Of a DNA stretch of 32,491 nt, positions 1-6,604 are shown in pieces. The notes below the pieces were generated by a model. That model saw only the letters and a program-made list of their open reading frames with translations, ran no database searches and had not been told where the DNA came from. Made by a program: the position numbers and the translations under genes. This DNA comes from Acholeplasmatales bacterium (GTDB taxonomy: Bacteria; Bacillota_I; Bacilli_A; Acholeplasmatales; Anaeroplasmataceae): the NCBI GenBank assembly GCA_017524905.1, contig JAFXUP010000089.1, positions 1 to 32,491 of the forward strand. The letters run 5' to 3'. Each line of letters opens with the position of its first letter. Position 1 is the stretch's first letter.

Positions 1-187
1 AGGAATGAAGCAAGGCTTAGAAGAAGGAATGAAGCAAGGTCTAGAAAAAGGAATCCAACAAGGCCAAGTTTTAGGTGAAAAACAAAAAGCTAAAGAAATA
101 GCTAAAAAGCTAAAATCAATGGGATTATCTGTTGATGAAATTATAGAGCTTACACAGCTTGATGCTAAAGAAATTGAATCATTATAA
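1..187 (+). CDS. C-terminal fragment of an Rpn-family (PD-(D/E)XK nuclease/transposase-like) protein
   Basis: The reading frame is open at the left edge, so only the last 61 or so codons are present and the true start lies outside the window. The visible part begins with a helical repeat rich in E-G-x-x-Q-G, encoded by two nearly identical 24-nt units at about 2-49. It ends in a small helical domain (KKLKSMGLSVDEIIELTQL). This tail, a coiled EG-repeat followed by a 'MGLSxxEI...TGL' mini-domain, is typical of the C-terminus of Rpn-family recombination-promoting nuclease/putative transposase proteins, which are abundant in Bacillota. The nuclease core is not in the window, so the assignment rests on the tail alone. 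A strong terminator follows directly. There is no sign that it belongs to the secretion locus. Confidence 0.55.
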   Translation, partial: GMKQGLEEGMKQGLEKGIQQGQVLGEKQKAKEIAKKLKSMGLSVDEIIELTQLDAKEIESL

Positions 188-191
188 TACG

Positions 192-229
192 AATGGATGT
201 GGATGTTAAAATTCACATCCATTTTTTAT
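192..229 (+). terminator. Rho-independent terminator after the Rpn-like gene
   Basis: A 10-bp perfect stem (AATGGATGTG at 192-201 pairing with CACATCCATT at 214-223) has a 12-nt loop and runs into six T residues (222-227). It starts 5 nt after the stop codon of the Rpn-like gene. Confidence 0.85.
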
Positions 230-259
230 AAAAAATGGAATTTCTAACTGAAATTCCAT
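228..259 (-). terminator. Rho-independent terminator of the YgjV-like gene
   Basis: The inverted repeat ATGGAATTTC (235-244) / GAAATTCCAT (250-259) has a 5-nt loop. Read on the minus strand, it starts at the stop codon of the YgjV-like gene and is followed by TTTTTTAT. With the plus-strand terminator just to the left, it insulates the two convergent genes. Confidence 0.8.
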
Positions 260-891
260 CATTTTAATAATTCATCGATATCTTCTTTTTCACTTAAATC
301 AAATTCAGTATCTTTATGATTTTTTCTTTCTTCATCCCATGATTTTCTATGACCTAATCTATCAATTTTTCCTTCTTTATATCGTATTAATAAATATAGG
401 GCAACAAAAGCGTTAATTACAGCAGAAGCTCCATTAGCGATGGCAGTTGTATAAACCTTATAATCTAAGAATAATAACATCCATAATAAGCTATTGATTG
501 CAGAAATTAGTTTAAATAGAATTACATTTTTATTATTAAAAAATATATCTATTGTAAATAAAATGTTACCACCAACTGCAAAAAAACCAAAAATATTACA
601 TTTGTCAACTATAATATTAACTGTTATACCTACTCCAGCAATTATAAGTAAAATAATTATTTTGAAGGCTAAATTGGCCTTTTTTGTTATGATGCCTATA
701 TCTCTTATCATACATAAAATTTCTTGTGATAAGGCAGCATAAGCACCAGAAAATATATCTGAAATTCCTAAAAAAATGTGTCCAAATGATTGAACTGATA
801 ATACTAAATTCTTGTTTTTAAAAATGGCTGTAATAAAAATTAAGCCAATACCTATTGCTCCAAAAATATTAGCCCAAATATGTGTGTTCAT
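259..891 (-). CDS. YgjV-family-like multi-pass membrane protein
   Basis: A 210-aa polytopic membrane protein with about six hydrophobic segments over residues 1-170. Its charged cytoplasmic C-terminal tail is rich in Lys, Glu and Asp. The pattern of an N-terminal 'ANIFGAIGIGLIFITAIFKNK', then 'QSFGHIFLGI' and 'MIRDIGIITKKANL', resembles YgjV-family inner membrane proteins, whose biochemical role is unknown. I chose the ATG at 891 because GGAG lies about 10 nt upstream. The longer frame to 933 would start without a ribosome binding site and put charged residues before the first membrane segment. It is transcribed away from the histidine kinase gene and ends at its own terminator. Nothing links it to the secretion system. 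Confidence 0.65.
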   Translation of the reverse strand: MNTHIWANIFGAIGIGLIFITAIFKNKNLVLSVQSFGHIFLGISDIFSGAYAALSQEILCMIRDIGIITKKANLAFKIIILLIIAGVGITVNIIVDKCNIFGFFAVGGNILFTIDIFFNNKNVILFKLISAINSLLWMLLFLDYKVYTTAIANGASAVINAFVALYLLIRYKEGKIDRLGHRKSWDEERKNHKDTEFDLSEKEDIDELLK

Positions 892-921
892 AAATTTTTT
901 CTCCTTTTTTAGAGTATTTCT

Positions 922-949
922 ATTATAATGCAAAATAATAAAAAGTCTA
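922..949 (-). promoter_or_regulatory. Promoter of the YgjV-like gene
   Basis: On the minus strand, TAGACT (949-944) lies 16 bp from a perfect TATAAT (927-922). That is about 30 bp upstream of the chosen ATG at 891. The -35 matches 4 of 6 consensus bases. Confidence 0.6.
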
Positions 950-1001
950 TAATAGTTTTATAAATTTAAATTAATTGTTATTTCATATATAATTAATGTT
1001 A

Positions 1002-1030
1002 TTTAAATTTTTTATAAAAAATGTTAAAAT
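1002..1030 (+). promoter_or_regulatory. Probable promoter of the histidine kinase/response regulator operon
   Basis: TTTAAA (1002-1007), a 17-bp spacer and TGT-TAAAAT (extended -10, 1022-1030) lie about 45 bp before the kinase ATG. Unlike four other promoters in the window, it has no GTTGCA direct repeat. The regulator operon therefore appears to be outside the GTTGCA regulon. Confidence 0.5.
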
Positions 1031-1075
1031 TAAACAAATGATAAGCGTTTTTATTGGGAAGTAGAAGGTTTTATT

Positions 1076-2335
1076 ATGAATAATGTTATTTTTAATATTA
1101 CAGTTTGTTTAATGGGTATTTTAATTTTACTCGTACATTTTGTAAATCTAGTTATAAAAAGAAATAAAAGAAAAGATGAAAAGTGGTTATTAGCTTTTAT
1201 CACATTTACAATTATCCATTTTTTATGCTATTTATCATTTTCATTTATTAAATTAGAATATTCATCTGATACCTTTATTATATCATTTTACACAGTATTT
1301 TACATAATGAATAATATTGAAGTTTTATTATTATTTATGTATATGCTAAATTATGTTTTTCTTCCGGCAAATAAAAAAAATAAATTACTTATTACAGGAT
1401 TATCAACATTTGTTTTATTTATTATTTTAGATATTATCAATATTTTTACAGGCATTTTCTTTTCTGCAGAGCATGGTCAATATATTCGTAGTAAAACAAT
1501 GATTATATCTCAAGGTTATCAATTTATTATTTTTATTATAGTATTTTTAGTTGCTATATTTAATAAAAGAATTAATCTTAGAGAAAAAATTGCATTTTCA
1601 TTTTATTGCATATTACCTTTAATATCTGTTATTGTTCAAAATTTCTATAAAGGCTATGCAATAGCTTATGCAACAATTATTGTTTCTGTTGAAATATTAT
1701 TCTTCTTTGGTAATGTTCAAAAAAATATTGAGCTTGCAAGGGAAGAGGAGAAGAATAAGGAAGCTCAAATAAAAATAATGCTTTCCCAAATTCAGCCTCA
1801 TTTTATTTATAATTCCTTATCAGCAATATCTACATTAATTACTATTGATCCTGAAAAGGCTCAAAAATCATTAGATGAATTTACCGAATATTTAAGAAGC
1901 AATTTATCTAGCTTAACTGAAACACGATTGATTCCATTTAAGGATGAATTAAAGCATATTGAAACATATATTTCATTAGAAAAAATGCGTTTTAATGATA
2001 GAATAAAGGTTACATATAACATAGGAACAACAGATTTTAGTGTACCTCCTTTATCAATTCAGCCTCTTGTTGAAAATGCCATTAAGCATGGTATTTTAAA
2101 GAAGCTTGAAGGTGGTGAGGTTACAATAACAACCTTTGAAACAGATGCATTCTATGTTGTTGAAATAAAAGATGATGGTGTAGGATTCGATATCAGTGAA
2201 ATTAATTTTGATGAGAATAAGCACTTTGGCTTAAAAAATATTAGCTATAGAATGTATCAAATGTGTGATAGTGATTTGAATATATCAAGTAAGATTGGTG
2301 TGGGAACTAAGATAACAGTTAAATTTAAGAAATGA
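1076..2335 (+). CDS. LytS-type sensor histidine kinase, multi-pass membrane sensor
   Basis: A 419-aa membrane sensor kinase. The N-terminal half has about seven hydrophobic helices (roughly residues 4-26, 38-58, 66-95, 103-127, 144-162, 171-192 and 195-213). The second half is a LytS/YehU-type kinase core: phospho-acceptor motif SQIQPHFIYNSL with H242, the N-box PLVENAIKHG with N334, and the glycine box DDGVGFD (D367, G368, G370). It should autophosphorylate at H242 and pass the phosphate to the response regulator encoded 7 nt downstream. No extracellular sensor domain is visible, so the signal is probably sensed within or at the membrane. AGAAGG precedes the ATG at 1076. The surface-protein and secretion operons follow immediately, which suggests it controls them. 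Confidence 0.93.
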   Translation: MNNVIFNITVCLMGILILLVHFVNLVIKRNKRKDEKWLLAFITFTIIHFLCYLSFSFIKLEYSSDTFIISFYTVFYIMNNIEVLLLFMYMLNYVFLPANKKNKLLITGLSTFVLFIILDIINIFTGIFFSAEHGQYIRSKTMIISQGYQFIIFIIVFLVAIFNKRINLREKIAFSFYCILPLISVIVQNFYKGYAIAYATIIVSVEILFFFGNVQKNIELAREEEKNKEAQIKIMLSQIQPHFIYNSLSAISTLITIDPEKAQKSLDEFTEYLRSNLSSLTETRLIPFKDELKHIETYISLEKMRFNDRIKVTYNIGTTDFSVPPLSIQPLVENAIKHGILKKLEGGEVTITTFETDAFYVVEIKDDGVGFDISEINFDENKHFGLKNISYRMYQMCDSDLNISSKIGVGTKITVKFKK

Positions 2336-2342
2336 GGTAAAC

Positions 2343-3104
2343 ATGAAGGTATTATTAGTTGACGATGAAGAATTACAATTATTAAGATTGAAAAATGTGT
2401 GCCAAAAAGTTATCCCAAATGGTGAATTTTTGACTTATACTAACCCCAAAAAGGCTTGTGATGAGACAATCGATGAAAAAATTGATATTGCTTTTTTAGA
2501 TATTGAAATGCCTATTTTAAATGGTATTCAATTGGCTAAGAAACTAAAAAAGGTTAATCCACTTATTAATGTTATTTTTGTTACTGCATATGATAATTAT
2601 GCATTAGATGCATATAAAATACATGCTTCTGGTTATATAACAAAGCCAGTAAATGAGGCAAAAATAACAAAGGAATTAAATGGATTAAGATATCAGGTAG
2701 AATTAACATCTACAAAGGTTTTACAGGTTAAATGCTTTGGAAGCTTTGAAGTATTTAAGGATGGAGTACCTTTAAGATTTCATAGACAAAAATCAAAGGA
2801 ATTATTCGCATATTTAGTTGATAGAGAGGGAGCATCAGCTAATATTAATGAGCTTAATGCCATTTTATGGGAAGAAGATCATAAATCATATTTAAGAAAT
2901 TTAATTGCCGATATTCAAGAAACATTAAAGGAAGTAAATGCTAGTGATGTATTCATTAAAAGACATAATGAATGCTTTATTGATCCAACTAAGATTGATT
3001 GTGATGCATATGAATATAAGAATAATAATCCTGAGGCTGTAAGGCTTTATAGAGGAGAATATATGACTCAATATTCATGGGCCGTCTTTGATGATGAAGA
3101 ATAA
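2343..3104 (+). CDS. Response regulator with SARP/OmpR-type winged-helix output domain
   Basis: A 253-aa protein. Residues 1-118 form a CheY-like receiver with acidic pocket D7/D8, phospho-acceptor D53 (FLDIEMP) and conserved K101 (TKP). Residues about 125-225 form a Trans_reg_C winged helix of the kind found in SARP regulators (VKCFGSFEVFKDGVPL; RQKSKELFAYLVDREG). Only the first part of a BTAD domain follows (AVRLYRGEYM), so the tetratricopeptide-like bundle of full SARPs is missing. GAGGT precedes the ATG, and the gene is co-transcribed with the kinase. Its output type is notable: LytS kinases usually pair with LytTR regulators. SARP proteins bind 11-bp-spaced direct repeats just upstream of the -10, which matches the four GTTGCA-repeat promoters in this window. 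That it binds them is inference. Confidence 0.9.
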   Translation: MKVLLVDDEELQLLRLKNVCQKVIPNGEFLTYTNPKKACDETIDEKIDIAFLDIEMPILNGIQLAKKLKKVNPLINVIFVTAYDNYALDAYKIHASGYITKPVNEAKITKELNGLRYQVELTSTKVLQVKCFGSFEVFKDGVPLRFHRQKSKELFAYLVDREGASANINELNAILWEEDHKSYLRNLIADIQETLKEVNASDVFIKRHNECFIDPTKIDCDAYEYKNNNPEAVRLYRGEYMTQYSWAVFDDEE

Positions 3105-3113
3105 TTATAAGAT

Positions 3114-3142
3114 GCTTTGACATATGTCAAAGCTCTTTTTTT
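3114..3142 (+). terminator. Rho-independent terminator of the two-component operon
   Basis: The perfect palindromic stem GCTTTGACAT/ATGTCAAAGC (3114-3133) is followed by TCTTTTTTT. It lies 9 nt after the response regulator stop and separates the regulator genes from the first GTTGCA-type promoter. Confidence 0.9.
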
Positions 3143-3203
3143 AGCTAATTTATTATTAAAAATGGTTAAAATAAAGAAAACTTCAACAAGTTTTTGATTT
3201 TTT

Positions 3204-3236
3204 GTTGCAGGTTTGTTGCACTGCATTTGTTACAAT
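3204..3236 (+). promoter_or_regulatory. GTTGCA direct-repeat promoter 1 (surface protein gene)
   Basis: GTTGCA at 3204-3209 and 3215-3220 (11-bp period, spacer GGTTT) are followed after 10 bp by TACAAT (3231-3236), with TGT before it as an extended -10. There is no consensus -35 at 17 bp; the repeats occupy that position. This layout suggests activator-dependent transcription of the gene starting at 3289. Confidence 0.75.
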
Positions 3237-3288
3237 ATAAAATAGAAATACTATACATGCTATCATGAAAAGGGAGTGAGTGGTAGAT

Positions 3289-6200
3289 ATGAAAAAAGCT
3301 TTTTTTACAAAGTTATTAGTGGGAGTTATACTAATAATTTCTTTTGTTTTTACATTTAATATCTTTTTTAATCAAAGTGTATATGCGGCTGGTCATACAC
3401 CTCATGATGGTATAGAAGATGGTCCATTTGGTGGAAATAATTGGGATAAGGATGATTCTTTACCAACAGAAGAAAGAAGTGTTCATTATTTAACAAAGGA
3501 TGTTACCATATCAAGCACATGGCGTCCACAAAGGGGTTTGAAGCTATGCTTGAATGGCCATAGTATTAAGATGGTTGGTGAAGGTAGTGTAGTAAAAATC
3601 GAAGGAGATACAAATACTGGTGGAGATTATCCCATCTCTATTTACGATTGTAGTGATGTAGAGCATAAATATAAAATTAATGAAGAAGGATTAGCAGTAG
3701 TAGATGATACTCTTGATTCAAATGCCGAAGGAGTAATGACATTTAAAGGTGGATATATTACAGGAGGTAATAGCACAAATGGTGGTTGTTTTGACTTAAC
3801 ACATCGAGGAGATTCAACTAATGGTGCAACAAATGTTCTTACTTTGAGTGGAGTTAATATTGTCGGTAATAAAGCAGAAAACTGTGGTGGAGCTATTTAT
3901 TATCCTTCTGCTAGTCATAAGAATTGCCAAATTAATTTAAAAAATGTATCAATTATAGGTAATGTAGCTGGTGGTATTGCAGGTGGTATTTATCATGAAG
4001 CAAATAATAAATCATTAACATTAGAAAACACTACATTTATTAATAATGTATCAAAAACTGCACCTGCAGGTGTATTTGAGGAATCAGAACTTAAAATAAA
4101 AGGTAATATTCAAATACATGATAATAAATTAACTGATGGAATTGTAAGAGATGTTTCTGTAGGCTTTTCAGGCGTTGGACAACCTGATAAGCTTTCTGTT
4201 ATTGGTGAGCTTAGCGACGAATCTAAAATTGGTTTTTTCCAAATAAAGCGTCAAATTATTTATGATTATTATACTTATTGTACTAAAGATCCAAATGAAA
4301 TTTTTTATACAAACACTTATCAATCAATGATTCAACATGAAAATAATATATCTATTTATGAGATACCTAATTCTTTAGAATATTATTATGATGGTGAGCC
4401 TAAGTCTTTAGTAGTAGGACCTAAATTAGCTGAATACGGATATACAATTAAATATAAAGATGGTGATGGTACATATAAAGAAGGTGAAGCACCTACATTT
4501 ACAGAAGTTGGTGAATATTATATAGATTATGAGCTTACTACTGATATTGAAACAAAAGTAGGTAAACAATATATAACAATTCATAAAGCTAAACCTTTGG
4601 CTCCTTTACCTGTTGAAGACCTATATTATACTGGTAAAGGACAAGACCTTTTGAAAGTTCAAGAAAATAGTGGTGCAACTTTTGAATATAAAGTTAAGGA
4701 TGGTTATTGGACTAGTGCTATTCCAAAAGGATTAAATATTGGAACATATGAAATTCAAGTAAGAGCTTATGGCGATAACGAACATTCAGATTATGTATTT
4801 GATATTGTTTGTGAAATACATTCACCTGATAGAACAGCAATTAATGAAATTATTGAAAAAGCATCCGCTTTTTATGAAGAAATTAAAATTAATTATGGTA
4901 TCATTGGCATTAATCTAAACTATAGTATTACAATTGTAAAAACTATAAATAACGATGCTAATGCAACAGTTGCTGAACTTGATGATGCGATTAAAGATTT
5001 GGAAAAAGCAATGGCTGATGCCTCTGCTAATAAAGAAATTATTGATAATGAAATTGCCTTAATTGATTCTATAGGAGAAGTAACATATACTGAAGAAACA
5101 AAAATAAAAATAGATACTGCACTTGTTGGTTATTCATCTATGCTTACTGCATTTAAGCCATTAGTTACTAATTATGGCACTTTAACAGCAGCATATGATC
5201 AATATAATAAATTAAAAAATGATAATGAGTTAGCATCAAATGTAATTTCTTCAATTGATTCTATAGGAGAAGTTACTATTGATTCAAAAGAAAAAATCGA
5301 TAATGCAAGAGCATCATATGATTCATTAACAGATGAACAAAAGGCTTTAGTTACAAATTATGAAACTTTAACTAATGCTGAGGCATTATATGATTCACTT
5401 GTTGAAGATAAAGAAGTTGCTACAACAACTGAAGAATTAATTAGCGAAATTGGTGAAGTAGCATATAATGATGAATCAAAAGAAAAAATCGATAGAGCAA
5501 GAGCATCTTATGAATCATTAACTGAAGTACAAAAAGCATTGGTATCAAATTATGATTTATTACCAGCTGCAGAAGCAAGATATGAAGAATTAAAGAATGA
5601 TTTTGATACAGCAACAGTTACTCAAGGTGTTATTAATGATATAGGAGAAGTAACTCTTGAATCAAAAGAAAAAATCGATAATGCAAGAGCATCATATGAA
5701 TCATTAACTGAAACACAAAAATTATTAGTAACAAATTATGATATTTTAACAGCTGCAGAAGCAAGATATGCTGAAATTTTAGCAAATAAAGAAATTGCTT
5801 TAGAATTTGATAATTCAGTTGCTAATATAGGTGAGGTTTCATTAGATACAGAATTTAAGAATAAAATTAATGCTTTAAAAGCATCATATAATAAATTAAA
5901 TAATGAGCAAAAGAGCTATGTTACTAAATATGAAGAACTAATTGCTAAAGAAGATATATATGATAGAGTTGGTGCTGTATATAGAACAATTAATTCTATT
6001 GGTGAGGTTGGATTAAATAGTGTTTCAAAAACAGAAATCACAAATGCAAGACAAGCATATGATTCTTTAACACAAGAAGAAAAGTCTTTAGTAACAAATT
6101 ATGTAAAGCTTTATAATGCTGAAGCAACCTATAATATCTATCAAAAGGCTAATAATGAAAAGCTTTTAGCTATCATAATTATTATTGTATCCATAGTAGT

Positions 6201-6378
6201 AGTTGTTTTATTTGGTGGATTATATGTTTTATTCTTCTTTGTATTTAATTCATATGCAGTAATTAATTCAAAAGAGATTCGTGTATTTAAGTTAGGGAAA
6301 AAATATGATCAATATAAATTATTGAAGATGAATTTTAGAATTGTTTACTGTGATGAGGAAAATTATAGAAAAAAATAA
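3289..6378 (+). CDS. Large secreted, membrane-anchored surface protein with beta-helix, MBG-like and six-fold helical repeats
   Basis: A 1029-aa protein. Residues 1-34 are a signal peptide ending VYAA. Residues about 120-270 contain beta-helix-like strands with GG(A/G)I(Y/F) turns (CGGAIYY, AGGIYHE), as in polymorphic/parallel beta-helix adhesins. Two MBG-like Ig modules lie at about 355-434 and 435-510, and one FIVAR-like helical unit at about 514-582. Six repeats of roughly 60 aa follow (about 585-955), each with the signature IGEV...KI..AR.SY.SLT..QK.LVTNY. A membrane helix (about 958-988) and a short basic tail end the protein; there is no LPXTG motif. I chose the ATG at 3289 (AGGGAG about 8 nt upstream) over a GTG at 3280. 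It should project from the cell surface as an adhesin-like stalk, and it is transcribed alone from a GTTGCA-type promoter. Confidence 0.8.
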   Translation: MKKAFFTKLLVGVILIISFVFTFNIFFNQSVYAAGHTPHDGIEDGPFGGNNWDKDDSLPTEERSVHYLTKDVTISSTWRPQRGLKLCLNGHSIKMVGEGSVVKIEGDTNTGGDYPISIYDCSDVEHKYKINEEGLAVVDDTLDSNAEGVMTFKGGYITGGNSTNGGCFDLTHRGDSTNGATNVLTLSGVNIVGNKAENCGGAIYYPSASHKNCQINLKNVSIIGNVAGGIAGGIYHEANNKSLTLENTTFINNVSKTAPAGVFEESELKIKGNIQIHDNKLTDGIVRDVSVGFSGVGQPDKLSVIGELSDESKIGFFQIKRQIIYDYYTYCTKDPNEIFYTNTYQSMIQHENNISIYEIPNSLEYYYDGEPKSLVVGPKLAEYGYTIKYKDGDGTYKEGEAPTFTEVGEYYIDYELTTDIETKVGKQYITIHKAKPLAPLPVEDLYYTGKGQDLLKVQENSGATFEYKVKDGYWTSAIPKGLNIGTYEIQVRAYGDNEHSDYVFDIVCEIHSPDRTAINEIIEKASAFYEEIKINYGIIGINLNYSITIVKTINNDANATVAELDDAIKDLEKAMADASANKEIIDNEIALIDSIGEVTYTEETKIKIDTALVGYSSMLTAFKPLVTNYGTLTAAYDQYNKLKNDNELASNVISSIDSIGEVTIDSKEKIDNARASYDSLTDEQKALVTNYETLTNAEALYDSLVEDKEVATTTEELISEIGEVAYNDESKEKIDRARASYESLTEVQKALVSNYDLLPAAEARYEELKNDFDTATVTQGVINDIGEVTLESKEKIDNARASYESLTETQKLLVTNYDILTAAEARYAEILANKEIALEFDNSVANIGEVSLDTEFKNKINALKASYNKLNNEQKSYVTKYEELIAKEDIYDRVGAVYRTINSIGEVGLNSVSKTEITNARQAYDSLTQEEKSLVTNYVKLYNAEATYNIYQKANNEKLLAIIIIIVSIVVVVLFGGLYVLFFFVFNSYAVINSKEIRVFKLGKKYDQYKLLKMNFRIVYCDEENYRKK
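5041..6160 (+). repeat. Six tandem ~186-nt (60-64 aa) coding repeats
   Basis: Six in-frame units of about 60-64 codons form the stalk of the surface protein. Units 2, 3 and 4 are nearly identical in DNA over their core: the stretch beginning GA(A/T)TCAAAAGAAAAAATCG recurs at 5281, 5473 and 5659, spaced 192 and 186 nt. Units 1, 5 and 6 are more diverged. The pattern fits repeat amplification inside the gene. Confidence 0.85.
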
Positions 6379-6385
6379 AAGAAAA

Positions 6386-6413
6386 AAATAGAGGTTTTTT
6401 ATAGCCTCTATTT
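6386..6413 (+). terminator. Probable terminator after the surface protein gene
   Basis: AAATAGAGG (6386-6394) pairs with CCTCTATTT (6405-6413) around a 10-nt loop, 8 nt after the stop codon. The downstream T run is interrupted (TTTGGTCCTTTT), so efficiency is uncertain. Confidence 0.6.
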
Positions 6414-6456
6414 GGTCCTTTTAAATTATATTAAAAAAAGTGCCTAAAATTTGGTT

Positions 6457-6489
6457 GTTGCAGGTTTGTTGCACATAAAATGATAAAAT
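6457..6489 (+). promoter_or_regulatory. GTTGCA direct-repeat promoter 2 (type IV secretion operon)
   Basis: GTTGCA at 6457-6462 and 6468-6473 (11-bp period, spacer GGTTT) are followed after exactly 10 bp by TAAAAT (6484-6489), preceded by TGA as an extended -10. It lies about 115 bp upstream of the first gene of the secretion operon. Confidence 0.75.
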
Positions 6490-6546
6490 AGTTTTGTAAG
6501 AATAGTGCTATGGGAGAGTATTCACTTTTACAAAAAGCTAATATTT

Positions 6547-6575
6547 TTGACAAAAGTTATTTAAATTTTTAAAAA
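6547..6575 (+). promoter_or_regulatory. Possible second, factor-independent promoter of the secretion operon
   Basis: A perfect TTGACA (6547-6552) is followed after 17 bp by TAAAAA (6570-6575). It lies downstream of the GTTGCA-type promoter and about 30 bp before the lipoprotein start. It could give basal expression of the operon. The region is A/T-rich, so a chance match is possible. Confidence 0.35.
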
Positions 6576-6604
6576 AATATTTCTTTTAAGCGGGGTGTTT
6601 GTTT

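Noticed and set aside
494-742. 82-aa plus-strand frame
   Set aside because: It lies entirely within the YgjV-like gene on the other strand and has no ribosome binding site.
3204-3220. LytTR-type binding site
   Set aside because: LytTR sites are also direct repeats, but typically with about 21-bp spacing between centres. The 11-bp period and the proximity to the -10 fit a SARP-type regulator better, and no LytTR domain is encoded here.
5041-6160. Possible CRISPR array or non-coding satellite because of regular ~190-nt spacing
   Set aside because: The repeats are in frame, code for a conserved helical unit and have no spacer structure.
6379-6604. Riboswitch or structured RNA in the 226-nt gap before the secretion operon
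   Set aside because: Beyond the terminator, the GTTGCA promoter and a possible second promoter I see no conserved riboswitch-like pairing.
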